NCBI GenBank assembly: GCA_030635365.1
Contig: DAOVYZ010000092.1
Location: 1 to 9,607 of the forward strand
Direction: 5' to 3'
From: Bacteroidales bacterium
Lineage (GTDB): Bacteria > Bacteroidota > Bacteroidia > Bacteroidales > UBA12077
Length of the DNA: 9,607 bases
Below the pieces are notes generated by a model that saw only the letters and a list, made by a program, of their open reading frames with translations, made no database searches and was not told where the DNA came from. Positions 1-7,212 of the stretch are shown here, piece after piece. A program made the position numbers and the translations under genes. Positions within the stretch are counted from its first letter, which is position 1. Every line of letters starts with the position of its first letter.

Positions 1-323
1 AGAATTGTATTCTTTACAAAACGTTGAATAATAATGCCAAAGATTCACAGATTAAATTATGTATGAAAAAATACTAAAAAATTAAAGTGCAACTTTATCT
101 TACATCTGTTTTTTTAAGAATTGGTAATTAGTTTCTATCCTCAATTATTCATAAAAGCTACGAATTCGCTAATAATAAATGAATTATGATATTTGCTTTT
201 TAAAATCATTCGCGCATTAGCGGCTAATATAGAGATATGTATGAAAGTTTATGAATTAATCAAGCTATAAAATCTGTGAATCTGTGGCATTATTATTCAA
301 CGTTTTGTAAAGAATACAATTCT
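1..323. repeat. Long inverted repeat, 53-bp arms, MITE-like or intergenic palindromic element
   Basis: Positions 1-53 are the reverse complement of 271-323 with one mismatch (position 40 against 284), enclosing 217 nt with no convincing ORF. The outermost 13 nt of each arm (AGAATTGTATTCT on the left) can form a small hairpin themselves, and each arm contains the palindrome AACGTT. The right arm includes the phrase AATCTGTGAATCTGTGGC, which resembles words I remember from dispersed intergenic repeats in Bacteroidota; that resemblance is memory, not a search. Pairing fails just inside position 53, so the inner boundary is sharp. The left boundary cannot be fixed because the window starts there. 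The element lies 24 bp downstream of the rimO stop codon, so read-through transcripts would form a long hairpin. A contig-end fold-back artefact is possible. Confidence 0.85.
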
Positions 324-347
324 TGCCTTTTGAGACATCTCTTTTTT

Positions 348-1649
348 TCATTCTATTTCTCCAATTAAATCAAAATCATCGGCACTTTTAATTCTAACCT
401 GGTAAAAACTACCAACACGTAATCTCTTATTTTCTGATTTAATAATCACTTCATTATCAACATCAGGTGAATCAAACTCTGTCCTACCAATATAATAATC
501 ACCTTCTCTCCTATCAATTATTACTTTATATAATTCACCTATTTTGTTATTATTTAGACTATTAGAAATCTCCCGCTGAACATCCATTATTTTATCCATT
601 CTTGCTTGTTTTATTGAAAATGGAATATCATCAGTATAGTTTATTGCAGAATATGTATTTTCTTCTTCAGAATATGTAAAAACCCCAAGTCTTTCAAATT
701 TCGCAAACTTAATAAACTCGATTAATTCGTTAAAGTCTTCGTCAGTTTCTCCGGGATGCCCAACTAATAACGTTGTTCTTAATGCCATTCCGGGAATTTC
801 TTGCCTAAAGTATTTTATTAAATCATATGTTTGCTCTTTAGTAATGCCCCTGCGCATATTCTTAAGTAATTTGTTACTAATATGCTGGACAGGTATATCA
901 AGGTACTTGCAAATATTTGACTTAGATTTCATAACAGATATAACTTCCTTTGGGAACTTTGCAGGAAAAGTATAATGAAGCCTTAACCATTTTAAACCTT
1001 TTACTTCAGACAGTTTATCAATTAATTCCGCAAGTTTGAATTCTTTGTAAATATCTATACCATAATAAGATAAATCCTGAGCTATTAAAATAATTTCTTT
1101 TACTCCCTTGCTAATTAGAAATTCTGCTTCTTTTACTAACTCATCAATTGGCCTGGAACGGTGCTTTCCTTTAATTAACGGAATGGCACAAAATGAGCAT
1201 GTTCTATCACATCCTTCAGAAATTTTAAGATAAGCATAATGTTTTGTAGTTAACATACGTTCACCTACTAACTCTTCTTTATAATGGCCACCAATTGATT
1301 CAATAACTTCCTTTATGTTATAAACTCCAAAATACTTATCTACAACAGAAATCTCTTGTTCTAATTCATCTTTATATCTCTCAGATAAACATCCAAAAAC
1401 AAAAAGTTTTTCAATTTTATTATGCTTCTTTAGTTCTTCAAACTGTAATATGGTATCAATAGATTCTTTTTTTGCATCATTAATAAATCCGCAAGTATTA
1501 ATAATAACTATTTCTGAAGGCTGATTTGAATCATGCAAAACCTGATATCCATTTGATTCAAGTTGTTGTAGAAGGTATTCTGAATCTACAAGATTTTTAG
1601 AACAACCAAGCGTTATAATATTTACCTTTTTCCTGCTATTTGTTTTCAT
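348..1649 (-). CDS. rimO: Ribosomal protein S12 methylthiotransferase RimO
   Basis: RimO is a radical-SAM enzyme with two 4Fe-4S clusters that adds a methylthio group to the conserved aspartate of ribosomal protein uS12. From the ATG at 1649 the product is 433 aa, normal for the family. The N-terminal UPF0004 domain starts at once (NIITLGCSKN) and carries the auxiliary-cluster cysteines C16, C53 and C87. The radical-SAM triad CDRTCSFC is C147, C151 and C154, and a TRAM-like domain occupies the C-terminus. The reading frame stays open to a TTG at 1700, but the extra 17 residues are hydrophobic and unlike the family, so ATG 1649 is preferred. The LGCSKN start and the radical-SAM context favour RimO over MiaB or MtaB. 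It follows ftsY by 69 bp on the same strand and is probably co-transcribed with it. A long inverted repeat lies just past its stop codon. Confidence 0.93.
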   Translation of the reverse strand: MKTNSRKKVNIITLGCSKNLVDSEYLLQQLESNGYQVLHDSNQPSEIVIINTCGFINDAKKESIDTILQFEELKKHNKIEKLFVFGCLSERYKDELEQEISVVDKYFGVYNIKEVIESIGGHYKEELVGERMLTTKHYAYLKISEGCDRTCSFCAIPLIKGKHRSRPIDELVKEAEFLISKGVKEIILIAQDLSYYGIDIYKEFKLAELIDKLSEVKGLKWLRLHYTFPAKFPKEVISVMKSKSNICKYLDIPVQHISNKLLKNMRRGITKEQTYDLIKYFRQEIPGMALRTTLLVGHPGETDEDFNELIEFIKFAKFERLGVFTYSEEENTYSAINYTDDIPFSIKQARMDKIMDVQREISNSLNNNKIGELYKVIIDRREGDYYIGRTEFDSPDVDNEVIIKSENKRLRVGSFYQVRIKSADDFDLIGEIE

Positions 1650-1718
1650 GAATAAACAAAATAAAAACCTGTTGGTAAATATAAGCTCCGGCAGGTTCAA
1701 TTACATATGTGATACTAT

Positions 1719-2669
1719 CTATTTTGAAAAAAGAGAGTCAACAAACTCCTTTTTATTGAATATTTGGAGATCCTCTAACCCTTCTCCAATTCCAATATAC
1801 TTAACAGGAATTTTAAATTGATCAGAAATCCCAATAGCTACACCACCTTTTGCTGTACCATCAAGCTTTGTAAGTGCCAATGCTGTTATATCAGTAACAT
1901 TTGTAAACTGTTTTGCTTGCTCAAAGGCATTTTGTCCAGTTGAGCCATCAAGTATAAGTAAGATTTCATGAGGTGCATCTGGAATAATTTTTTGCATTAC
2001 CTTTTTAATCTTACCAAGTTCATTCATTAGGTTTACTTTGTTGTGCAACCTTCCGGCTGTGTCAATAATAACTATATCAGCATTATTTGATTTTGCTGAA
2101 GAAAGTGCATCAAATGCTACTGATGCAGGGTCTGAACCCATTTTTTGTTTTACAACAGGTACGCCCACTCTTTCTGCCCATATTGTTAGCTGATCAACAG
2201 CTGCAGCACGAAATGTATCGGCAGCACCCAGATAAACATCTTTTCCCATTTTTTTAAACTGATGGGCTAATTTACCAATAGTTGTTGTTTTACCCACTCC
2301 ATTAACTCCTACAACCATAATAACATAAGGGTCATTACTTGCGTCAAATGATAAATCTATATCATCAGAATTATTTTCTTCTAAAAGGGCTTCTATTTCA
2401 TCTTTAAGAATTATATTTAACTCATCAGTTCCAAGATATTTATCACTGGCAACTCGATCTTCAATGCGCTCAATTATTTTCAAAGTTGTATTTACACCAA
2501 CATCAGAAGAAATTAGCACTTCTTCTAAATTATCTAATACCTCATTATCAACCTTAGATTTACCAACAACAGCACGAGATAATTTTTTAAAAACACTTTC
2601 TTTTGTTTTAGATAGCCCTTTATCCAGTGTATCCTTTTTTTCTCTCGAAAATATTCCTAATGTACTCAT
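1719..2669 (-). CDS. ftsY: Signal recognition particle receptor FtsY
   Basis: FtsY is the SRP receptor GTPase, which docks SRP-bound ribosomes at the inner membrane for co-translational insertion. The 316-aa product has an SRP54-type helical N domain (about residues 20-100) and a full G domain: P-loop GVNGVGKTT at 121-129, DTFRAAA at 151-157, DTAGR at 203-207, TKLD at 267-270 and the closing GEGLEDL at 295-301. The long acidic A domain of Escherichia coli FtsY is absent; only about 20 charged residues precede the N domain, as is usual in short FtsY proteins. DTAGRLHNK with GEGLEDL distinguishes it from Ffh, and the Ffh M domain is missing. An intrinsic terminator upstream separates it from the ribosomal-protein operon, so ftsY-rimO is probably its own transcription unit. 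No Shine-Dalgarno sequence is visible before the ATG. Confidence 0.95.
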   Translation of the reverse strand: MSTLGIFSREKKDTLDKGLSKTKESVFKKLSRAVVGKSKVDNEVLDNLEEVLISSDVGVNTTLKIIERIEDRVASDKYLGTDELNIILKDEIEALLEENNSDDIDLSFDASNDPYVIMVVGVNGVGKTTTIGKLAHQFKKMGKDVYLGAADTFRAAAVDQLTIWAERVGVPVVKQKMGSDPASVAFDALSSAKSNNADIVIIDTAGRLHNKVNLMNELGKIKKVMQKIIPDAPHEILLILDGSTGQNAFEQAKQFTNVTDITALALTKLDGTAKGGVAIGISDQFKIPVKYIGIGEGLEDLQIFNKKEFVDSLFSK

Positions 2670-2711
2670 TATATTATCTTTTAATCTTATAAAATAATTG
2701 CTAATTTAATA

Positions 2712-2718
2712 CAAAATA
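2712..2718 (-). promoter_or_regulatory. Candidate Bacteroidota -7 box for ftsY-rimO
   Basis: The minus strand reads TATTTTG about 43 nt upstream of the ftsY ATG and just after the terminator of the preceding operon. It is close to the Bacteroidota sigma consensus TAnnTTTG but one T short, and no clear TTTG -33 box lies at the right spacing. The location, in a 120-bp gap after a terminator, supports a promoter somewhere here more strongly than this particular match does. Confidence 0.28.
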
Positions 2719-2733
2719 GCAAATGGTAGAAAT

Positions 2734-2767
2734 AAAAAAAACTTTCTTTTTGTTAAAAGAAAGTTTT
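2734..2767 (-). terminator. Rho-independent terminator of the rpmB-rpmG-DUF4295 operon
   Basis: A perfect 13-bp stem (2738-2750 paired with 2755-2767, 4-nt loop) is followed on the minus strand by a run of eight T residues that partly overlaps the 3' stem arm. It begins 22 bp after the stop codon of the DUF4295 gene and precedes ftsY. There is no T tract on the plus-strand side, so it acts on the minus strand only. The stem is AT-rich but long and uninterrupted. Confidence 0.8.
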
Positions 2768-2789
2768 CCTAATATTATAAAAATAAGAG

Positions 2790-2939
2790 TTATTTCTTCG
2801 CGAAAAATTCTTTTATATTGTTATTGTGTACCATTTCCTGTGCATATTGATACCCTTTTTCCGTTTTAACCATCTTGATGCATTTAGTATAATTTCTACC
2901 AGCACCTGTCTGCAAACTTGCAACTGCTTTCTTAGCCAT
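2790..2939 (-). CDS. DUF4295 family small basic protein, probable ribosomal protein bL38
   Basis: This is a 49-aa lysine-rich protein starting MAKKAVASLQTGAGRNYTKC and ending KEFFAKK. It matches the Bacteroidota-restricted DUF4295 family, which is characteristically encoded directly after rpmG. From memory, structural work on a Flavobacterium johnsoniae ribosome identified a new large-subunit protein named bL38, and I believe it is this family; treat that link as recollection. What the sequence shows is a small basic protein 7 bp downstream of rpmG, on the same strand and followed by a strong terminator, so it belongs to the ribosomal-protein operon. No Shine-Dalgarno sequence precedes its ATG, so translation may be coupled to rpmG. 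The gene is short enough to be missed by gene callers with a length cutoff. Confidence 0.88.
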   Translation of the reverse strand: MAKKAVASLQTGAGRNYTKCIKMVKTEKGYQYAQEMVHNNNIKEFFAKK

Positions 2940-2946
2940 AACTCAA

Positions 2947-3132
2947 TTATTTTATTTCTTTATGAACTGTTACTTTCTTAAGAATAGGATTGTATTTTTT
3001 CAATTCTAATCTTTCAGTAGTATTTTTTTTATTTTTTGTTGTAATATAACGAGAAGTTCCTGGTTGCCCAGATTCTTTATGTTCAGTACATTCCATTATT
3101 ACCTGAATCCTATTCCCTTTTTTTGATGCCAT
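2947..3132 (-). CDS. rpmG: 50S ribosomal protein L33 (bL33)
   Basis: This 61-aa protein is a structural component of the large ribosomal subunit near the E site. It shows the L33 signature around TSRYITTKNKKNTTERLELKKYNP (residues 26-49, given here as family pattern) and ends VTVHKEIK. It has a single cysteine (C15, in MECTEH) and no pair of CxxC motifs, so it is the zinc-independent (C-minus) form. The gene lies 20 bp after rpmB and 7 bp before the DUF4295 gene. Unusually for this window, its start codon is preceded by a perfect GGAGG at optimal spacing. Confidence 0.96.
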   Translation of the reverse strand: MASKKGNRIQVIMECTEHKESGQPGTSRYITTKNKKNTTERLELKKYNPILKKVTVHKEIK

Positions 3133-3139
3133 TTTCTAG

Positions 3140-3146
3140 CCTCCCC
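3140..3146 (-). promoter_or_regulatory. Strong Shine-Dalgarno sequence of rpmG
   Basis: The minus strand reads AAAGGGGAGG then CTAGAAA then ATG, a perfect GGAGG core with a 7-nt spacer. It fills most of the 20-nt gap between rpmB and rpmG. The starts of cinA, the M48 protease, DegT, ftsY and DUF4295 have no such motif, and rpmB has only a weak AAGG. Bacteroidota mRNAs generally lack Shine-Dalgarno sequences, so this site stands out. Confidence 0.8.
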
Positions 3147-3152
3147 TTTGTT

Positions 3153-3395
3153 TTAATAGTTCGCGATAAATCCCTTTTTTTTAGCCTCTTCAAGCGCACT
3201 TTTCAGCCCCTTTTTGTTGATATTTCTAATTCCAGAAGCTGTAACAGTAATTGTTACCCAACGATCTTCTTCTTCAAAATAAAACTTCTTTTTCATTAGA
3301 TTTGGGTAAAATCTTCTTTTCGTTCTTCTCTTTGAGTGAGAAACATTATTCCCAACCAATACTTTCTTTCCAGTTATTTGACAAATTTTTGACAT
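3153..3395 (-). CDS. rpmB: 50S ribosomal protein L28 (bL28)
   Basis: This 80-aa basic protein of the large subunit is needed for late 50S assembly. The start MSKICQITGKKVLVGNNVSH, the following SKRRTKRRFYPNL and the later TVTASGIRNINKKG are diagnostic of bL28, and the length is typical. It is the first gene of the compact rpmB-rpmG-DUF4295 operon. A 98-bp gap after cinA carries a good Bacteroidota-type promoter candidate, and only a weak AAGG, 4 nt from the ATG, could serve as a Shine-Dalgarno site. Confidence 0.97.
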   Translation of the reverse strand: MSKICQITGKKVLVGNNVSHSKRRTKRRFYPNLMKKKFYFEEEDRWVTITVTASGIRNINKKGLKSALEEAKKKGFIANY

Positions 3396-3435
3396 TTTTC
3401 CTTCGTTTTTTTAAACTCTTTTCTCAAACAGAACG

Positions 3436-3467
3436 CAAAATACGCGATTTTTATTCAATTATTCAAA
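3436..3467 (-). promoter_or_regulatory. Candidate Bacteroidota promoter for rpmB operon
   Basis: On the minus strand TTTG (3467-3464) is followed after 21 nt by TATTTTG (3442-3436), close to the Bacteroidota layout TTTG, about 19-21 nt, TAnnTTTG. Transcription would begin about 35 nt before the rpmB ATG. A second perfect -7 match, TATATTTG, overlaps the proposed -33 box at 3471-3464 and could be an alternative. The call rests on motif and position only. Confidence 0.45.
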
Positions 3468-3493
3468 TATATTATATAAAAAAAAGAAAAAAA

Positions 3494-4741
3494 TTAGATT
3501 TCTTTATTTAATAGTAGCTTTTGCAGCATATTTAAAGCAGTTACGGATGCTCTTTGAATATTTCTTTCTCTTTGATCGCCCAAAATAAACTTTTTAGAAA
3601 TAACTGTAGATTCATTTGCAACGGCAATCCAAGTGGTACCGACCGGTTTATCTTTAGTTCCTCCTGAAGGGCCAGCTATACCGGAGGTAGCAACTGAATA
3701 GTTTGATTTATATAAATCTCTCACTCTTACAGCCATCTCTTCAACTACTTGTTTGCTTACAGCACCATAATCTTCTATATTCCTTTTACTTACTGCTAAT
3801 ATTTTACTCTTAATATTATTGGTATATGCAACAATGCCTCCAGTAAAGTATTCTGAACTGCCCGGAATTGAAGTAATTAATTTGGCAATAGTGCCACCGG
3901 TGCAGCTTTCTGCTGTACTTAATGTCATTTTTTTTGCTTTTAGCAAATTTCCTACAATTTCTTCCAGCCTATCTGCATCAAAACCACAAATAAGATTAGG
4001 AATAAGTGCTTGTAATTCCTGAACTTGTTTATTAATTTGTTCATTTAACAATGCTTTTTTACTCCCTCTGGCAGTTAGCCTGAGTTTTACTATACCAGGT
4101 GATGGCAAATATGCTAATGAAATATGCTTTGGGATGTTACTTTCCCAATCTTCTAATAATTCTGCTAATTTTGATTCAGGAGCACCTTGTGTTAGTATGG
4201 CCTTATGGATTATTTCATTTCCTTTTTGTTGCTTACTTAATAAAGGAATGATTTCGCTTGTTATCATTTCCTTCATTTCATAAGGAACACCCGGCATTGA
4301 TATTAAGATTTTATTATTCATATGGAATAGCATACCAGCTGCAGTTCCAATTTTATTATGAATGATTTCACAGTTTTCAGGTAAATAAGCTTGTTTAATG
4401 TTCCTGTCATTCATAAAAGCTTTTCTTTTTATTACAAATTGTTCGATATGCCTTAATACTGCTTCATTCAAAACAAGTTTTACTCCAAAATAGTCAGCAA
4501 GTGATTCTTTTGTAATATCATCATTTGTTGGCCCAAGCCCACCGGTCATTAATACAACATCAGCATTTTCAGATACATTATCAATAGCTTTAATTACTTC
4601 CTCCTTTTTATCTGATATAGAAGTTATTCTGATAATATCAACACCAATTAGGTTTAATTTATTTGCCATCCATGCTGAGTTTGTATCAGTGGTATGTCCA
4701 ATTAATATCTCATCGCCAATTGTAATTATTTCTGCTTTCAT
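3494..4741 (-). CDS. cinA: CinA family nicotinamide-nucleotide amidohydrolase / competence-damage-inducible protein
   Basis: This 415-aa cytoplasmic protein has the full two-domain CinA architecture. The N-terminal MoaB/MogA-like (COG1058) domain begins MKAEIITIGDEILIG and includes MTGGLGPTNDD at 65-75; in characterised homologues it hydrolyses ADP-ribose-type pyrophosphates. The C-terminal domain carries AESCTGG at 277-283 and SGIAGPSGG at 353-361, matching the PncC nicotinamide-mononucleotide deamidase that recycles NMN into NAD synthesis. Length and start are typical of the family. Its ATG lies 5 bp after the stop codon of the M48 protease gene, so the two are almost certainly co-transcribed. 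No Shine-Dalgarno sequence is seen, which fits translational coupling. A role in competence cannot be inferred from sequence. Confidence 0.95.
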   Translation of the reverse strand: MKAEIITIGDEILIGHTTDTNSAWMANKLNLIGVDIIRITSISDKKEEVIKAIDNVSENADVVLMTGGLGPTNDDITKESLADYFGVKLVLNEAVLRHIEQFVIKRKAFMNDRNIKQAYLPENCEIIHNKIGTAAGMLFHMNNKILISMPGVPYEMKEMITSEIIPLLSKQQKGNEIIHKAILTQGAPESKLAELLEDWESNIPKHISLAYLPSPGIVKLRLTARGSKKALLNEQINKQVQELQALIPNLICGFDADRLEEIVGNLLKAKKMTLSTAESCTGGTIAKLITSIPGSSEYFTGGIVAYTNNIKSKILAVSKRNIEDYGAVSKQVVEEMAVRVRDLYKSNYSVATSGIAGPSGGTKDKPVGTTWIAVANESTVISKKFILGDQRERNIQRASVTALNMLQKLLLNKEI

Positions 4742-4746
4742 AGTTA

Positions 4747-5985
4747 TTAATTGTTAAAGGTTTTTATAAACCTTAGTCTTTGGAGCAAAGTTGGATGAGA
4801 ATAGTTAAAGAATACATATAAAGGATGGGGTGTCAGGTTAGATAAGTTATTCACTGATAGTTTTTTTAGGGCATCCTGCAAATGTTTACCTTTATATTTC
4901 TCTGAAGCAAACTGATCTGCAGCATATTCATTTTTTCGGGATATAATATTTAAAAATAACCCGATAATGGTAGAAATAGGACTATAAAGGAAGCCAAATG
5001 TTATTAAACCGAGATGAAACCCAGGGATGTCTGAGCCTAGTGCTTTGGATAAATCAGGATTTCCAACAAAAAGTGATAAGATATATAAAGTTAAACCGGT
5101 TTGAATTATTGCGGTAACTATTGAAATTAATGTATGCTTTTTTTTGTAATGCCCTACTTCATGTGATAGTACTGCTACAACTTCTTCTATACTTAATTTT
5201 TCTATTAAGGTATCGAATAATACTATTTTCTTTTTCTTGCCTAAACCACTAAAATAAGCATTTGCTTTTGTGCTTCTTTTAGATCCATCGATTTTATAAA
5301 TATTATTTAGCTTAAAATCAACTTTGCTACAAAATTCTGTGATTTGATCTTTAAGTTGCCCGTCTTCCAATGGACTTAACTTGTTAAATAGTGGAACTAT
5401 CAGAGTTGTATAAAACATATTCATAAAAATTGTAAAAATACTCACTGCTATCCATGCATATATCCAGAATGTATTTCCAACACTATCATAAAACCAAGTT
5501 ATAAGAGCTAATAAACCACCTCCAATAAGAGCTGTAAGAATCCAGCCTTTTATCTTATCTAAAATAAATGTTTTTGGAGTTGTTTTATTAAATTCAAATT
5601 TTTTCTCTATTACAAAAGTGTCGTATATTTCAAATGGTATATGCAAAATATCAGAAGCAAACATAATGATACCAAAGAAAATAAGTGCGATTAATATAAT
5701 ATTTGAAGTATAGTACCTTGCTATTTCATCAATAACTGCAAAGCCTGAGATATATAAAAATATAAGTATAAGCACTAAGTTGAAACTACTGGTAACTATA
5801 GAGAATCTATAATTAGCTTTTTCATAATCCTGTGATTTTTTATATTTTTCGTCATCGTATATTTCTTTTAGTTCATCAGGAAGAACTGAACTTCTTTTCG
5901 TGGCATTTAAATAATCAAGAAACTGGTCAAATAAATAACCAAATATTAGTATGCCAATTATAAAATAGAAAATGATTTGATGCAT
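4747..5985 (-). CDS. M48 family (Ste24-like) membrane zinc metalloprotease
   Basis: This 412-aa integral membrane endopeptidase is of the M48A/Ste24 (CAAX prenyl protease 1) type. Hydrophobic segments lie near residues 3-20, 63-85, 95-112, 148-166, 172-195, 285-306 and 324-347. The zinc motif HEVGH at 275-279 and the downstream glutamate of KNEYAAD (E353) supply the metal ligands and catalytic glutamate, and the family-typical SHPTLLQRL lies at the C-terminus (396-404). The Ste24 N-terminal domain (residues 1-200) is present, which separates it from the shorter HtpX. Bacteria generally lack prenylated CAAX proteins, so a membrane-protein quality-control role is an inference. It follows the DegT gene by 75 bp on the same strand, has a possible promoter of its own, and nearly touches cinA. 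Confidence 0.92.
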   Translation of the reverse strand: MHQIIFYFIIGILIFGYLFDQFLDYLNATKRSSVLPDELKEIYDDEKYKKSQDYEKANYRFSIVTSSFNLVLILIFLYISGFAVIDEIARYYTSNIILIALIFFGIIMFASDILHIPFEIYDTFVIEKKFEFNKTTPKTFILDKIKGWILTALIGGGLLALITWFYDSVGNTFWIYAWIAVSIFTIFMNMFYTTLIVPLFNKLSPLEDGQLKDQITEFCSKVDFKLNNIYKIDGSKRSTKANAYFSGLGKKKKIVLFDTLIEKLSIEEVVAVLSHEVGHYKKKHTLISIVTAIIQTGLTLYILSLFVGNPDLSKALGSDIPGFHLGLITFGFLYSPISTIIGLFLNIISRKNEYAADQFASEKYKGKHLQDALKKLSVNNLSNLTPHPLYVFFNYSHPTLLQRLRFIKTFNN

Positions 5986-6009
5986 AATTATTAATTTGAA
6001 ATGAAGTCA

Positions 6010-6017
6010 CAAAATTA
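6010..6017 (-). promoter_or_regulatory. Candidate -7 box for M48 protease-cinA
   Basis: The minus strand reads TAATTTTG, a perfect match to the Bacteroidota -7 consensus TAnnTTTG, ending 24 nt upstream of the M48 ATG in the 75-bp gap after the DegT gene. No TTTG is visible at the expected -33 position, so only the -7 half is supported. Confidence 0.35.
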
Positions 6018-6060
6018 ATAAAAAGCATTCATTTTAATAAGTAATAAAGAATCTATATTA

Positions 6061-7212
6061 TTACCAACCTTTCTTTATAATTTCGCAAATGTAATTTACG
6101 TCTTTAATCGTTATTTTGGTATGCAATGGTAGTACCAAATATTTTTCTTCTACGTTGTCCATGTTAGGAAAGCAATCTTGCCTGCCACCAAATATTGAAT
6201 ACCTATCGTTTCTGTAATGAACCTGGTTGGATTCTATTTTATTATAGCGAAGCATCTTTTGGAAATTTATTCTGTCGTCAACCAATATAGTACACAGCCA
6301 TGCTGCATGTGTACGGTCGGTATATCCTCCGCCAATAAACTTTATACCATCTATGTTTTGAAGTGATTCTTCGTATATTTTTAAAAGTTTTTTTCTTAAT
6401 GCAAGTGTTTCATCAATTTCTTCCATTGCAGCAATTCCCATTGCGGCAGCTATGTCGGTCATTTGATATTTATAACCGACCTCTTTTATATCATTTTCCC
6501 AAATACCTTTCTGCTTGGCATGACGATCAATACCGAACCAACGTACCCTTTCCCCTTTTTCTCTTAAACAATCATCTTTTACAACAAGCATTCCCCCATC
6601 GCCGGTAGTAATATGTTTTATAGCCTGAAAAGAAAACATGGTAAAATCTGAAATACTGCCGATATATTTCCCTTTATATTTTGCACCAACAGCATGGGCA
6701 GCATCCTCTATAATTTTCAGATTATGTTCATCGGCTATAGCTTGTAGTTCGTCCATATTGCAAGGCAGCCCTCCATAATGTACACAAACAATGGCTTTGG
6801 TTTTTTCTGTAATAAGTTCTTTTACATACTCTGTATTAATATTCATAGTATCAGGGTCGATATCGGCAAAAACAGGCTTAACCCCCATGTAAAGAAAAGG
6901 TATATTAGTTGCAGTACAAGTAAATACAGGAACAATAACTTCGTCACCTTCTTTTAATCCGGCAAGTATATATGCAAGATGAAGCGCATTTGTCCCTGAG
7001 CCTACAGCCAGGGAAGTTCCTTTTGAAACAAATTTTTTGGTGAAAAGATTTTCAAATTCATTGACTTTTGGCCCCTGGCCTATCCACCTGGTACTTAATA
7101 TCTCTGTAACATATTGTTTGCAGGAAGCAGGAATATGAGGATGAAAAAGTACTATGCCTTCATTTGTTTCCATTAAAGGCATCTCTTCCAATCTTTTTTC
7201 TTTCATTTGCAT
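6061..7212 (-). CDS. DegT/DnrJ/EryC1/StrS family PLP-dependent sugar aminotransferase
   Basis: This 383-aa enzyme belongs to the fold-type I aminotransferases that transaminate nucleotide-linked keto-sugars for O-antigen, capsule or glycoprotein glycans. Visible motifs are GSGTNALHLA (71-80, cofactor phosphate binding), IIEDAAHAVGA (167-177, aspartate that pairs with the pyridine nitrogen), and the lysine in FQAIKHITTGDGGM (K199, Schiff base). The overall layout resembles perosamine-synthetase-like members, but the substrate cannot be read from sequence. The start at 7212 gives MQMKEKR; ATGs at 7206, 7179 or 7170 are also possible because family homology begins only around residue 19. No Shine-Dalgarno sequence is seen. 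It is the most upstream gene of the minus-strand block, faces a 783-bp gap, and lies divergent from a glycosyltransferase. No other sugar-nucleotide genes are present. Confidence 0.92.
   Translation of the reverse strand: MQMKEKRLEEMPLMETNEGIVLFHPHIPASCKQYVTEILSTRWIGQGPKVNEFENLFTKKFVSKGTSLAVGSGTNALHLAYILAGLKEGDEVIVPVFTCTATNIPFLYMGVKPVFADIDPDTMNINTEYVKELITEKTKAIVCVHYGGLPCNMDELQAIADEHNLKIIEDAAHAVGAKYKGKYIGSISDFTMFSFQAIKHITTGDGGMLVVKDDCLREKGERVRWFGIDRHAKQKGIWENDIKEVGYKYQMTDIAAAMGIAAMEEIDETLALRKKLLKIYEESLQNIDGIKFIGGGYTDRTHAAWLCTILVDDRINFQKMLRYNKIESNQVHYRNDRYSIFGGRQDCFPNMDNVEEKYLVLPLHTKITIKDVNYICEIIKKGW

Noticed and set aside
17..28. The 12-mer CAAAACGTTGAA in the left arm of the first repeat recurs at 9502-9513.
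   Set aside because: The second copy encodes part of the PKD frame (QNVE) and similarity stops at both ends, so chance sharing in AT-rich sequence is the simplest explanation.
161..228. CGCTAAT (167-173) and ATTAGCG (216-222) inverted pair inside the first repeat as a separate hairpin.
   Set aside because: It is not concentric with the main inverted repeat and is only 7 bp, so it was not listed as a feature.
1650..1700. An upstream extension of rimO from TTG 1700 (17 extra residues).
   Set aside because: The residues are hydrophobic and unlike the family; the ATG at 1649 places the conserved GCSKN block at the normal position.
3483..3505. AAAGAAA/TTTCTTT stem with a T run after cinA as a possible terminator.
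   Set aside because: The stem is only 7 A-T pairs and overlaps the cinA stop region; too weak to call.
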